DNA of 37,500 bases, taken from contig CAJNDS010000950.1 of the NCBI GenBank assembly GCA_905221605.1, positions 1 through 37,500 of the forward strand, written 5' to 3'. This DNA is from Symbiodinium natans (taxonomy: Eukaryota > Sar > Dinophyceae > Suessiales > Symbiodiniaceae). The position numbers were made by a program, and so were the translations under genes. This document shows, piece by piece, positions 7,780-16,243 of the stretch. Numbering within the stretch: the stretch's first letter is position 1; the number at the start of each line of letters is the position of its first letter. The notes below the pieces were generated by a model. The model ran no database searches. It was not told the DNA's origin and saw only the letters and a list, made by a program, of their open reading frames with translations.

Positions 7780-8100
7780 GAGACTGTGCGACCAGCCCCG
7801 CATAGTATACCTAGGTTTGTTTTTTGGGACATTTTTTGTTTTCCTTATTTGGGTTTACAAGGGACCCTATATTTAAATATTTGTCAGAGAGTTTAAAGCC
7901 CCCCACAGTATACCCAGAGAGGAGGCGATTGGGATTTTCCGAGGGTTTTCTGCAAGCCAAGTTCGGAGCTCCCGGCCCTTAAAAAGGAAAAACACCCACA
8001 ACGTCACAGAGCCTTTTGGGGTTTAGGGACAAAAGGTTGAGGGTTTAGGACTTAGGGCTAAGGCTTAGGGTCTGGGGCTTAGGGTTTAGGGATTCTGCGC
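7780..8100. other. No gene seen
   Basis: AT-richer stretch with GGGACATTTTTTGTTTTCC resembling the 27386 tandem repeat unit, then TTTAGGG-like units from about 8030. Confidence 0.5.
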
Positions 8101-8164
8101 CCGCTCAAACCCTCAACCCGAAACCCTGAACCCTAACCCCCCCCCCGCCCCCAAACTTTATGAG

Positions 8165-8253
8165 CCGAGGTGGTGTCCGCCCTCCAGCGATCCAAGTTTT
8201 TTGATGGTGGCCTCCTGAGTCGTGAGCGGGGCATGTTCGATGTAGGGCTTGGG
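8165..8253 (+). CDS. Candidate internal exon
   Basis: Acceptor tttatgag|, donor GGG|gtaacg, 29 codons including VVSALQRSKFFDGGLLSRER. Charged and hydrophobic residues alternate as in a globular domain; not recognised. Confidence 0.45.
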
Positions 8254-8300
8254 GTAACGCTTTGGGGCCCTATATAAACCTTGAGGGACTTTGCAGGTAA

Positions 8301-8372
8301 CCTTTAACCTTTTTTTGGGTTGTATAGAATCCTGCCATATATGAAAGGCTAAGCACTTTTGGGGGTATTCGG
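8301..8372. repeat. Dispersed element, family D, copy 1
   Basis: TAACCT...TATAGAATCCT...GAAAGGCTAAGC...CTTTTGGG resembles 11495-11590, and both fold weakly on themselves. Confidence 0.5.
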
Positions 8373-8380
8373 CCCCTCAG

Positions 8381-8495
8381 AACCTTATGTGCCCTTCCGG
8401 ATGACTGCAACATAGTTTCTTGGCGGATCCCTTGTGGTGTTTCGATCGGGGATAATGGCTTGCTACCCAGAGAAGAACTAAATTGGAGTCTTCAG
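8381..8495 (+). CDS. Candidate internal exon
   Basis: Acceptor attcggcccctcag| and GC-type donor CAG|gcaaac. The frame reads TLCALPDDCNIVSWRIPCGV and onward (38 codons); it stays open to 8564 if unspliced. Confidence 0.45.
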
Positions 8496-8524
8496 GCAAA
8501 CTCTATGAACCCGAGTACTTCCCT

Positions 8525-8700
8525 AATGACCCCAAGAACCCCTAACAACCTTGAGAGCCCCGAATAACCAATAACACCCCCTCACAATCCCTCATCGAAC
8601 CTTAAGAACCCCTAACAACCAATAACAACCCCGAACACCCCCTTAAGAATCCCGTAAGATACCCTCAGGAACCCTAGCAACCTGAAAAGCCTCTAGTAAT
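8525..8700. repeat. Degenerate A/C-rich repeat tract
   Basis: AACCCCTAACAACC-like units with frequent AAGAACCC and AATAACC changes, perhaps a decayed CCCTAA tract. Confidence 0.6.
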
Positions 8701-8710
8701 CCGACTTGGA

Positions 8711-8812
8711 GGATCACGGGACTTAGCAAGTAGGGGTACCCGAATTGGGGTCATAAGTAATTGTAACTATAGCTGCCCTATCTATGATCCTACTCACTAA
8801 GTCCCCTGATCC
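8711..8812. repeat. Foldback element, family B, copy 1
   Basis: Left arm 8711-8735 and right arm 8789-8812 match with about three mismatches in 24. Ends read CTTGGAGGATCA. Same family as 26821-26930. Confidence 0.8.
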
Positions 8813-8817
8813 TTTAG

Positions 8818-8908
8818 GTAAACCCTAAACCCTAAACCCCTAAACCCCAAACCCCAAACCCAAACCCTAAACCCTCAACCCTAAACTCTAAACCCTAAAC
8901 CCCCAACA
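8818..8908 (-). repeat. Telomere-type array
   Basis: CCCTAAA with CCCCAAA and CCCTCAA units. Confidence 0.9.
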
Positions 8909-8929
8909 TTATCCCCGACGCCTCCACAG

Positions 8930-8990
8930 AGGCGGTCTGTTCGAAGTGCTCGCTGCGGAGCTGCGGCGGGCGCGGGGCAGCCCAGGAAAT
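8930..8990 (+). CDS. Candidate internal exon, GC-rich
   Basis: Acceptor gacgcctccacag| then GLFEVLAAELRRARG, amphipathic helix-like. The donor is uncertain and another frame (EAVCSKCSLRSCGGRG) is also open. Confidence 0.38.
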
Positions 8991-9009
8991 CTTCTCGGTG
9001 GCAACGTCG

Positions 9010-9107
9010 GGGTTTCAGGGTTCAGTGTTTAGGGACTAGGGTGGTGGCAATTTCGGGGTTCATGGTTTCAGGGTTTAGGGTTTCAGGGTTTTAGGCTTTA
9101 GGGTTAC
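9010..9107 (+). repeat. Degenerate TTTAGGG/TTTCAGGG tract
   Basis: Imperfect units, many TTTCAGGG. Confidence 0.8.
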
Positions 9108-9351
9108 GGTTTCGGGTCTCGAGGACGTTTGCGGTTGGATTTGGAGGTGTTGGGATCTTGGGCTTGGATGTTTCGGTCGCAACTACACCCTGTACCCTCG
9201 ACCCTAGAAAATATGTTTTGAGATTGCATTGTAGGGTTTAGTTTAGGGCCTGTCCTGGCAGAGAAGGCTTTCAGTGAATCTTCTGAAAGGGCTTGGGGCA
9301 TAGTGTCGGGTGTCGGGGTTTCCGGTTTAGGATTTAGGCTTTAGGGTTTAG

Positions 9352-9632
9352 GGCCGTTTCGAAATTCGTTCTGACCTGCCTTGGGGTTTCGCCCATTGTG
9401 GGGTGACTTGCGTGCTGGTCATGTCAAACGTCAGGGTCTTCTCATGTGTGGACCCCCGAGCTACAACCGAATCCCTAACCTCCCATTGCAGGCCTAAACC
9501 CTAAACCCCAAAGCCCACAGCCCAAACTTTGGGGTTTCGGGTTTCGGGTGGTTCAGGCAAAGGAATCTCCTCACAGCGTCGACCCCCAAACAAAGATCCT
9601 ACAAGCTCTGAGCCCTGGAAGCTTATGATCAG
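9352..9632 (+). CDS. Two-exon model, unknown protein
   Basis: Exon 9352-9435: the acceptor AG belongs to a telomere unit (gggtttag|); 28 codons including HCGVTCVLVMSNVR; donor AGG|gtcttc. Exon 9577-9632: acceptor aatctcctcacag|, RRPPNKDPTSSEPWKLMI, donor CAG|gtttat. The spliced product stays in one frame. The 141-nt intron carries a CCCTAAA remnant. Confidence 0.47.
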
Positions 9633-9784
9633 GTTTATAAGGGGTTCAGGGTTTAAGGTTGAAGGCACTTAAAACCCTTTGCAGGGTAGGTTCTTGAGAT
9701 GTTTTTTATATGTTCCCGTATTGTGTGTTAAGAGGACAAGTTCATGAAATGTCTTTTAGGGTTCAGGGGTCCCAACAGTCCATG

Positions 9785-9909
9785 TGAAGCAGGGTATATA
9801 TTTCTTGTACCCCCCCAAAAGGACACCAGGTATACACACCCACCAATCTTAAAAGGAACCTTATTAAATTTTATACACTCACCAATAACAGTAAGATAAA
9901 CCCTGCTTC
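9785..9909. repeat. Foldback element
   Basis: TGAAGCAGGGT (9785-9795) and ACCCTGCTTCA (9899-9909) are perfect; flanks continue imperfectly with CATGT and TGTAC. Confidence 0.6.
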
Positions 9910-10062
9910 ATGTACACCGAGGTTTGACCGGCGATCGCTCAGCACCAGCCTCATCACTGTTCACTTGCCTCAGGGTCTTCTTTAGGCCTTTAGGCGGGGT
10001 CCCAATCCTCAAACCAAACCCCAAAAACCCCCAAACCCCAAAAGCCTTAAACTTAGGGTTCG

Positions 10063-10107
10063 GGTTTAGTGTTTAGGGTTTAGGGTTGAGGGTTTAGGGT
10101 GTAGGGT
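10063..10107 (+). repeat. Telomere-type array
   Basis: TTTAGGG/TTGAGGG units; a CCCCAAA tract lies immediately upstream (about 10017-10041), so the two orientations abut directly here. Confidence 0.85.
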
Positions 10108-10272
10108 TTTGGATTCCACAGGAGGAGCCCCTGTGAGAGAGGATGGTCCGCAAGACGGTCCTAAACCCCTCAACGCCTTATAAGTGTTGATGAAGTTCAA
10201 GCCCGTCCTTATATGTTATACAACGTATGTCGGGTTCTTTGGAGGTTCAATTCCCAACGTAAGATTTCTCAG

Positions 10273-10475
10273 AGTCTTAGGGCAGCAGTTATGTGGGAGG
10301 AAAGGGTTTAGGGTTTAGGGTTTAGGGTTTAGGGTTTAGGGTATAGGGTTTAGGGTTTAGGGTTTAGGGTTCTTGTTGAGCAGCTTTCAGTGGACGGTGT
10401 AGACGTAGCCCAGAGGTCGAGGAGTCCAATTGGGTTGCCCCGTGTTCCGGAGCTCCTGAAGAAAGTTTCAGAACG
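10273..10475 (+). CDS. Two-exon candidate around a telomere-array intron
   Basis: Exon 10273-10305: acceptor gatttctcag|, one frame SLRAAVMWEER, donor AGG|gtttaggg. Then 85 nt mostly of exact TTTAGGG (10306-10390) ending gcagctttcag|. Exon 10391 to about 10475 is open in two frames: DGVDVAQRSRSPIGLPRVPE, or GRCRRSPEVEESNWVAPCSG, the latter continuing the second frame of the first exon. Downstream end: GAACG|gtttaggg. Confidence 0.43.
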
Positions 10476-10622
10476 GTTTAGGGTTTAGGGTTTAGGGTTT
10501 TTGGGTTTAGGGGTTCTTCCGTTACTTCATTTCTAGTCGTATTGTTATTACTGTAGGTGCCCAAAAGAAAGGAACTCAAATGGAGGTCTAGGTAGTGCTT
10601 CGGTGCCGGTGGATTAGAGCAT

Positions 10623-10930
10623 ACACCCTAAACCCCTAAGCCCTAAACTGCTACTATAGATCCACAACCCTAAACCCTAAACCCTAAACCCTAAACCCTA
10701 AACCCTAAACCCTAAAATGTGAATCCTAAACCCTAAACCCTCAAACCTAAGCCCTTAAGCCCTAAGCCCTAAACCCCAAACCCTAAACCCCAAACCCCAA
10801 ACCCCAAACCCCCAACCCCAAACCCTAAGCCCCAAACCCTAAACCCCAAACCCTAAACCCTAAACCCCAAACCCTAAACCCCAAACCCTAAACCCCAAAC
10901 CCTAAACCCTAAACCCTAAACCCCAAACCA
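10623..10930 (-). repeat. Long telomere-type array with CCCCAAA alternation
   Basis: Exact CCCTAAA run (about 10668-10713), then CCCTAAG, then a long alternation of CCCCAAA and CCCTAAA. Confidence 0.95.
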
Positions 10931-10966
10931 AACCCCTCAGCCTCCCGACTCCCTGAGGCTCGGCAG

Positions 10967-11028
10967 AAGTGATCACCACCATCGCAGCACTTGGCGAGAT
11001 GAACGCTTACAACCAGCGCGTCTTTGAG
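10967..11028 (+). CDS. Candidate internal exon
   Basis: Acceptor ggctcggcag|, 20 codons VITTIAALGEMNAYNQRVFE, GC-type donor GAG|gcgccg. In the 110-bp gap between a CCCTAAA and a TTTAGGG array. One of the most protein-like islands. Confidence 0.5.
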
Positions 11029-11043
11029 GCGCCGCGGGCCTCT

Positions 11044-11102
11044 AGGGTTTAGGGTTTAGGGTTTAGGGTTTAGGGTTTAGGGTTTAGGGTTTAGGGTTTA
11101 GG
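11044..11102 (+). repeat. Telomere-type array
   Basis: Eight exact TTTAGGG units. Confidence 0.95.
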
Positions 11103-11120
11103 CTGTTAAAGCCCTAAGAA

Positions 11121-11229
11121 GCCTAGAACCCTAGAACCCTATAGAATCCTAGAATCCTCGAACCAGGGAACCCTAGAATCCTAGAACCCTAGAATCCTAG
11201 AACCCTGTAACCCTAGAACCCTAAATCCT
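11121..11229 (-). repeat. Variant array, 8-mer CCCTAGAA
   Basis: CCCTAGAA and TCCTAGAA units, about twelve, a different period from the neighbouring heptamers. Confidence 0.85.
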
Positions 11230-11300
11230 TGAAAGAGACTCAGAGTTCCGGGGTCTTCTGTCTTAAACTTTGAATAAACCCGGGGCTTTCAAGCTTCAAG

Positions 11301-11360
11301 CCCTAAAGATCTGCCGAGGTGTAAGAAGAAGCAAGCACGTAAACCCCTTCAATCCCCTCG
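11301..11360 (+). CDS. Candidate internal exon
   Basis: Acceptor aagcttcaag|, frame LKICRGVRRSKHVNPFNPL, donor CTCG|gtttaggg where the telomere array begins. Confidence 0.38.
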
Positions 11361-11411
11361 GTTTAGGGTTTAGGGTTTAGGGTTTAGGGTTTAGGGTTTA
11401 GGGTTTAGGGA
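11361..11411 (+). repeat. Telomere-type array
   Basis: Seven exact TTTAGGG units. Confidence 0.95.
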
Positions 11412-11514
11412 CTTTGAACAAACTCAGAACAAGCGCATGGCCTGTACCGCACCCTCAGCCCCCCCAAAGCTGTGCTCGATCGTCGCTTTCACTTAGGGGC
11501 CGGGTAGTTAGCCA

Positions 11515-11560
11515 ATAACCTTTTTGGTTACATAGAATCCTACTACACATAAAAGGTTAT
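11515..11560. repeat. Foldback, family D, copy 2
   Basis: ATAACCTTTT (11515-11524) and AAAAGGTTAT (11551-11560) are perfect complements; homologous to 8301-8372. Confidence 0.55.
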
Positions 11561-11811
11561 CCTTTTTTGGGCAGTTAAAAGGTAGGGTTATAAGGGAGGG
11601 TTAAAAGTATGTTGACCACTTGTGGTTGTTCCCGACCCTACGTACAAAATCCCCAGCCATAGCTGTGCATTAACCCTCCCCAATTCCCGTTCCATTATCT
11701 GGACACTTATATTGTATAAGCGAATAAGAAACAAAGGTAGCCACATCAGCTCTAACCCCTGGAGGTCTAGGTACCTCCACATACTTCTCACATCGCACAG
11801 ACGACCCAAGC

Positions 11812-12021
11812 ATGCAGGCAGCGTGTGATGCCCTTGAGAAGGAGCTTCCACGTCTCCCGGAGGCTTCTGAGGGTTTTCATGTTGTTTTCGTGTGGCTTAG
11901 ATATTGGGGTTGGGCAAAAAACTCACCATTGCTGGTTGTTACAATTCTGGTGCATGGGCTCACGAACTTAGCCGTCTCATTTGTGGGCTGTTATGGGTGC
12001 TTGTCGACACCATTGCTTTGA
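11812..12021 (+). CDS. Candidate exon or ORF
   Basis: ATG frame of 69 codons. Its first part QAACDALEKELPRLPEASE is the more convincing (acceptor aagcatgcag| also fits). The remainder is hydrophobic and competes with the frame from 11904. Confidence 0.36.
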   Translation: MQAACDALEKELPRLPEASEGFHVVFVWLRYWGWAKNSPLLVVTILVHGLTNLAVSFVGCYGCLSTPLL

Positions 12022-12274
12022 AGGGCCTTCTTCCTGTTGCACACCTATGTTTGTGCCTGTGCTTGCGCGCGTGCGTGTGCCTATGCGCGCTCGCAGACAC
12101 AGACGCACAAAAAGACCACTCTTGCTTGTCTGTGTCTGTATCTGCGAGTGTGGGTGTGTGCGGGTGTGGGTGTATGGGCGGGTCTGGCGAGAGGGAAATG
12201 GTGAATGGCAGGGCAACGCTATCATCGTCTGAATTATGTGCTGTGAAATGCATCTGCATTCTGGCGTTGATCAG
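11904..12274 (+). CDS. Candidate exon or ORF, hydrophobic
   Basis: A long open frame including LTIAGCYNSGAWAHELSRLI and a hydrophobic stretch, then a Cys/Leu-rich low-complexity section translated from GT-rich DNA, then VNGRATLSSSELCAVKCICI up to a textbook GC-type donor (ATCAG|gcaagt). The low-complexity middle may be intronic. Confidence 0.33.
12043..12185. repeat. GT-rich tract with inverted repeat
   Basis: Alternating purine-pyrimidine (TGTGCGCGCG type), a possible Z-DNA former. CTCGCAGACACAGAC (12090-12104) is complementary to the right part 12128-12148 with a 6-nt gap. Confidence 0.65.
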
Positions 12275-12317
12275 GCAAGTTGTGCTGGTTGAGTTGGGCT
12301 TGCTTACCCATAGACTC

Positions 12318-12368
12318 AAACCCCAAAACCCCAAACCCTAAACCCCAAACCCTAAACCCTAAACCCTG
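12318..12368 (-). repeat. Telomere-type array
   Basis: CCCCAAA and CCCTAAA units. Confidence 0.9.
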
Positions 12369-12498
12369 GATGCCCTGCGGTGCCCTTACACCTTACCGGG
12401 CCCTGGATTCCCTGCTAAGCACCAGGGGGATTGTTGGTGTCTACCCGCACACTTTACGCCCTAGCAAGTTGCGGGGCTTGCGAGCATCATTCGGTTGA
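12369..12498 (+). CDS. Candidate C-terminal exon
   Basis: Open to TGA at 12496. Includes ALTPYRALDSLLSTRGIVGV and a basic C-terminus. No clear acceptor after the CCCTAAA block. Confidence 0.33.
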
Positions 12499-12863
12499 AA
12501 CTGAGCCCCCTTTTTTGCCCGGAGCATTTTTTATATATTTGGTTTCAGGTGTTTTTTTTTTTGGGGGGGGGGGGTGTTTTTGTGTCGGGAGGCGGGGTTG
12601 TTGGTAGTCATGTGAAGGTACTCTGGCACCCGTGGAGGGTTGTTCTTGATTCTGCTGATGCAAGACGGCATCAGCTTGTTCAGGGTCTCCGTGCCATCAT
12701 GTTGAAGACTGTCCACCTAGGTTCCACGGGGCCTTCGTTTGTAGCATGCATATGGGGAGGGGGGGGGAAGCGTTCTGGTCCCTTTGTGATCCACAAAAGA
12801 AGGCGTCACGATACCAACCCACCCCCCCCCCCCCACCCATGTCCAGTCGAAAAGTTACCCTAA
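12495..12863 (+). CDS. Candidate exon within a 122-codon frame
   Basis: The ATG frame is interrupted by G and C homopolymers at its ends; the central part (about 12600-12760) reads VVLDSADARRHQLVQGLRAI and on, which looks genuine. The outer Gly- and Pro-rich parts are translated homopolymers. Confidence 0.38.
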   Translation: MKLSPLFCPEHFLYIWFQVFFFLGGGGVFVSGGGVVGSHVKVLWHPWRVVLDSADARRHQLVQGLRAIMLKTVHLGSTGPSFVACIWGGGGKRSGPFVIHKRRRHDTNPPPPPHPCPVEKLP

Positions 12864-12942
12864 ACCCTAAACCCTAAGCCCTAAACCCTGAACCCTGAAC
12901 CCTGAACCCTAAACCCTAAACCCTAAACCCTAAACCCTAAAG
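12856..12942 (-). repeat. Telomere-type array
   Basis: CCCTAAA with CCCTGAA units. Confidence 0.93.
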
Positions 12943-13012
12943 CCAAAGCCCCTACCGCGGCCCTCCCGAGAGCACCTTGCATACTCTCCAACAGAAGATG
13001 CCTTCCTCTTAA

Positions 13013-13097
13013 CCCCCCAAACCCCCCAAACCCCCAAAACCCCCCAAACCCCCCAAACCCCCCAAACCCCCCAAACCCCCCAAACCCCAAACCCTAC
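13013..13097 (-). repeat. Variant array, CCCCCCAAA
   Basis: Eight to nine units of (C5-6)AAA, homogeneous. Confidence 0.9.
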
Positions 13098-13100
13098 TCT

Positions 13101-13199
13101 GCATATGCCTTCAACCTGGTCCTTGTGATCAGTTTGTTGCTGTGCAAGGCACTTCGCCTTCGGCTTGACAGCACCCTGAAGCAGGCGCTGCTTTTTGAC
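13101..13199 (+). CDS. Candidate exon with a membrane segment
   Basis: Open 33 codons, AYAFNLVLVISLLLCKALRL then LDSTLKQALLFD. One hydrophobic helix. Flanked by CCCTAAA-type arrays on both sides, and no AG acceptor is visible. Confidence 0.32.
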
Positions 13200-13372
13200 C
13201 CTAAACCCTTAACCCTAAACCCTAAACCCTACACCCTAAACCCTAAACCCTAAACCCTGCCTTTTTGCACTCAGGCTTCGGAGCGTGCCTCCTGTTAACT
13301 GTAGGGTTCTAGTTATGGGGCCTAACCCCGAACCCCTAAACCCGAAACCCTGAACCCTAAACCCTAAACCCT
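13198..13372 (-). repeat. Two telomere-type arrays
   Basis: CCCTAAA runs at 13198-13258 and 13322-13372. Between them lies a possible 26-nt exon (actcag|...ACT|gtaggg, FGACLLLT). Confidence 0.88.
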
Positions 13373-13442
13373 ATACGGGATCCAGCGTTGTGTGTTGCTG
13401 TTGGTTTTGTCTATTTTGGGGTGTGACTGCTTCGGGTGACAG

Positions 13443-13656
13443 CGGTTGATGACTTCAAGCGTCTCAGCAATCCGAACCCTGAAATAGGTTTAGGGTTTAG
13501 GGTTCAGGGTTTCGGGTTTAGGGTTCAGGGTTTAGGGTTGCGCATCGGTCACTTGCAGCCACAGAGAAGCAACCACCAGTCTCACACTCCTCGGCCTCGT
13601 TTCTACCGAATATTGCGAACATCTCAAGCCCCCCCCCCCCCCTGAACAAACAATAA
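13443..13656 (+). CDS. Two-exon model around a 71-nt telomere-repeat intron
   Basis: Exon 13443-13487: acceptor gggtgacag|, VDDFKRLSNPNPEI, donor ATAG|gtttaggg. The 71-nt intron (13488-13558) is GT-AG and almost entirely TTTAGGG, TTCAGGG and TTTCGGG units before cacttgcag|. Exon from 13559 continues the frame as ATEKQPPVSHSSASFLPNIA, then enters a C-run; the stop at 13654 depends on the exact C count. Confidence 0.48.
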
Positions 13657-13949
13657 CAGCATGGCCCTACGAGCGCGATGCCTCGGGCTGAGGGTGCATG
13701 TTGGAATGTGGTCTAGCAAAAACTCTACACCCCTGACCTCTGGAATCCTAAACCCCTACGTACCCTCCTCTCATGCAACGTCCTGACTCCTGACCCTTGA
13801 ACCCCGAATCTAACAGCCGAAGATTCGCAGGGGGTGTTGGGTTGATTTCGGGTAGATGGGTTCAGCGCTCTAGCTTCTTCTAAATGAAAACATTATGACA
13901 AGCCAGTAGGCGAAAGAGCTTCCCGAGGGGTTGACCGCCTCTTTCCCAG

Positions 13950-14129
<180 letters not shown>

Positions 14130-14223
14130 GTAAACCACACCCCGCCGGACGACTTTGTGCGGATCCTGCGGATGCTCGGCAGCTCTTAAAAAGTTCTTTA
14201 AAAGGGAGCTACGCACAAGGAAC

Positions 14224-14268
14224 AACCCTAAACCCTAAACCCTAAACCCTAAACCCTAAACCCTAAAC
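14224..14268 (-). repeat. Telomere-type array
   Basis: Six exact CCCTAAA units. Confidence 0.95.
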
Positions 14269-14270
14269 GA

Positions 14271-14336
14271 ATGCTCAAGCCTAAGTCCCACAGCCTGTGC
14301 TTCCGACCCTATACCCCAGATGCCTTCGACCCTTAA
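14271..14336 (+). CDS. Candidate short ORF or exon
   Basis: ATG to TAA, 21 codons, MLKPKSHSLCFRPYTPDAF..., starting right after the CCCTAAA block and ending before TTTAGGG at 14357. Confidence 0.35.
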   Translation: MLKPKSHSLCFRPYTPDAFDP

Positions 14337-14356
14337 ACCACCTTGAAGACCCTCAG

Positions 14357-14411
14357 TAGGGTTTAGGGTTTAGGGTTTTGGGTTTTAGGTTTAGGGTTTA
14401 GGGTTTAGGGG
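14357..14411 (+). repeat. Telomere-type array
   Basis: TTTAGGG with TTTTGGG units. Confidence 0.9.
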
Positions 14412-14508
14412 GCCCCAGGGTCCATGCGCCAAGCATAGACCTGGAGCCTAGAGAGTACTATATGGGAACCTTCTATGGCCAAGCATCTACCCACTTAGGG
14501 TAGACGGT

Positions 14509-14616
14509 TTAGGGTTTCGGGTTTAGGTTTTAAGGCGTAGGGCTTAGGGTTTCGGGTTTAGGTTTTAAGGCTTAGGGCTTAGGGTTTCGGGTTTAGGTTT
14601 TAGGGTTTAGGGTTTC
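14509..14616 (+). repeat. 35-bp higher-order repeat of telomere variants
   Basis: Three copies of a 35-bp unit made of TTAGGG-TTTCGGG-TTTAGG-TTTTAAGGC, i.e. a higher-order unit built from variant heptamers. Confidence 0.85.
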
Positions 14617-14655
14617 GGGCTCCTATGCCCTAGCAACCTTAACAAGCTCTTGCAG

Positions 14656-14724
14656 ACCAAGATCCCTACAAGGGAGGTTGGGGCTCTGCTATGGGGGGTT
14701 TACGAGAAAAAGAGAGAACCCTAG
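14656..14724 (+). CDS. Candidate exon to stop
   Basis: Acceptor accttaacaagctcttgcag| then TKIPTREVGALLWGVYEKKR, EP and TAG. Mixed hydrophobic and charged; possible earlier donor GAG|gttggg. Confidence 0.42.
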   Translation, partial: TKIPTREVGALLWGVYEKKREP

Positions 14725-14812
14725 TATAGACCCCCAAACAGCAGGGTTCCCTTGAAATCAGGACCCCAATATCGTAAAGCCCCCCCTCCCATATTCTACC
14801 AGTTTTTTGTAG

Positions 14813-14889
14813 CCAACAGCCTGGAACCAATACTGCAGAAGAGATCCCTCAACTACCCGTTGTTTTTCTCGATACTCGCGGCGCCCAGA
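14813..14889 (+). CDS. Candidate internal exon
   Basis: Acceptor ctaccagttttttgtag|, donor AGA|gtaggc, 25 codons, NSLEPILQKRSLNYPLFFSI then LAAPR. Confidence 0.43.
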
Positions 14890-15092
14890 GTAGGCCCTTT
14901 GTTTCCCTTTGTTTGCGGTTCCCTTCTACACCCTTGTTTTGCCCAGAAAGGGCACCCTTGTTCTTGCTAGGTTTCTCTTAGGTCTAGAATATCCTTCATG
15001 TCAAATGCTGTTAGGGGTTTATTCCGGTCCAGGGATGTATGCTTCAGTGATGTAATGTGCGTAAGTATGAAGGGTAACTTAGGGAGATGCAG

Positions 15093-15173
15093 AGCTGCGC
15101 CAAGAAGACTGCCAACGACTCCAGCTTAATTAGTCCTGGGACCTTGAAACTCTGGGCACTTGTCTGTTTCAAG
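15093..15173 (+). CDS. Candidate internal exon (81 nt)
   Basis: Acceptor gggagatgcag| and donor AAG|gtcaca; 27 codons, SCAKKTANDSSLISPGTLKL then WALVCFK. Confidence 0.43.
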
Positions 15174-15231
15174 GTCACAAGCCAACAGGGTCACCCAGAT
15201 GACCCTCCAGCCCACCCTAAATGGTGTAGGC

Positions 15232-15259
15232 CATATATATATATATGTATATGTATATG
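15232..15259. repeat. AT microsatellite
   Basis: (AT)7 followed by GTATAT units. Confidence 0.9.
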
Positions 15260-15448
15260 GGTCTGTTTCGGGACTCCCCAGACACCCAATACCCTTGTCC
15301 TTTAACCCCTCCCCTCCCCTGGTGGATTAGGGTTAGTTTTTGTGGGTCCAGAGTAGAGTTTGGCTCAGGGCAGGTGTTGGGTTTAGGCCAAATCCCCAAA
15401 CCTTAAACCCTAGATGACTCCAAATCTTAAACCTCACAGCCGTCACAG

Positions 15449-15511
15449 GAATGTCGTGGGCCCTGGGTCAGATCGGAGACAGGCGTGCCCAATGTTCTGG
15501 TCGGCGGCTGA
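15449..15511 (+). CDS. Candidate exon to stop
   Basis: Acceptor cagccgtcacag|, ECRGPWVRSETGVPNVLVGG, TGA. A second frame (MSWALGQIGDRRAQCSGRRL) is equally open. Confidence 0.36.
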   Translation, partial: ECRGPWVRSETGVPNVLVGG

Positions 15512-15596
15512 GGGTTTAGCTTTAGGCTTCCTTTGTTTTCCAGCCTTGAACGCAGGCTGGCATTGATTAAGCCTCACGCTTAACCCTCAACAACAG

Positions 15597-15705
15597 CCTC
15601 ATGGCCCTGAACCTCACGCTGGGCAGAAGAACGCTGCAGCCCAAGCCCTCTATCCCTTTTTCAAGCCCCCAAAATCCGCTAATCCCCCTGAACCCTAAAC
15701 CCTGA
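15597..15705 (+). CDS. Candidate exon
   Basis: Acceptor tcaacaacag|, LMALNLTLGRRTLQPKPSIP then a Pro/Ser-rich stretch that merges into translated CCCTAAA before TGA; the exon probably ends earlier than the stop. Confidence 0.4.
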
Positions 15706-15751
15706 ACCGAACCCTAAACCCTTACCCCCCCTAAACCCCTAACCCCCTACC
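15687..15751 (-). repeat. Telomere-type array, degenerate
   Basis: CCCTAAA, CCCCTAA and CCCTGAA units. Confidence 0.8.
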
Positions 15752-15753
15752 GC

Positions 15754-15846
15754 ATGAAGCCCAAAGTCCCCATCTCAAGCCCCAAGCTCTACGAGCCTTA
15801 CAACCCAACAGTAGAACGTCCGAGCTCTGAGACTTGCCAGCTAAGG
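15754..15846 (+). CDS. Candidate first exon
   Basis: ATG followed by 30 further open codons: MKPKVPISSPKLYEPYNPTV then ERPSSETCQLR; donor AGG|gttttg. Between a CCCTAAA block and TTTAGGG-like repeats. A Pro/Ser-rich N-terminus such as this could be unstructured. Whether the ATG is a true start or the exon is internal cannot be told. Confidence 0.47.
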
Positions 15847-15905
15847 GTTTTGTTTGGGTTTTAGGACTTAGGGTTGAGGGTTTGGGGTTTAGGGTTTAGG
15901 GCTCC
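15847..15905 (+). repeat. Telomere-type array, degenerate
   Basis: TTTTGGG, TTAGGG and TTTAGGG units. Confidence 0.85.
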
Positions 15906-15999
15906 GGAGGTTGTGGCTTGGGGTTTAGAGTTGGGTTCAGCTTCGGGGCACCTGAGGGTATTACAAGGACTAAGACCTGTGTTTGTCCTGGTAGGAAGC

Positions 16000-16057
16000 C
16001 TAAACCCCACACCCTAAACCCTAAACCCTAAACCATAAACCCTAAACCCTAAACCCT
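16000..16057 (-). repeat. Telomere-type array
   Basis: About eight CCCTAAA units, one CCATAAA. Confidence 0.93.
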
Positions 16058-16087
16058 AGACTTCCCAACCCAGACCCTAACATTCAG

Positions 16088-16243
16088 AAACTCAGCAAGA
16101 CCGACGTCCCCTCTCTGGTGTCGTGTTTTAGGAGGCTTCAAGCTCCGAGGCCCCAAAACCCTCAAAGCAGTCGACTCGACTTCATGGGCACCCAGTGGGG
16201 GGGTTTCTACCACTTACTACATGTCCTCATTATAGTAACCTAG
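16088..16243 (+). CDS. Candidate exon, unknown protein
   Basis: Acceptor ctaacattcag| then 51 codons and TAG: KLSKTDVPSLVSCFRRLQAP, a Gln/Ser/Arg stretch, then FYHLLHVLIIVT. The stop falls inside the 48-bp tandem duplication; another frame reads through both duplicate copies as a 16-residue repeat. Confidence 0.45.
   Translation, partial: KLSKTDVPSLVSCFRRLQAPRPQNPQSSRLDFMGTQWGGFYHLLHVLIIVT

Noticed and set aside
9262-9297. Exon KAFSESSERAWG after tcctggcag|
   Set aside because: Too short, no donor, and the minus strand is open across the same bases.
10122-10157. Small exon (attccacag|...GACG|gtccta)
   Set aside because: Good signals but only 36 nt, lies in a TTTAGGG-to-CCCTAAA gap, and does not join the neighbouring exons better than the alternative at 10273.
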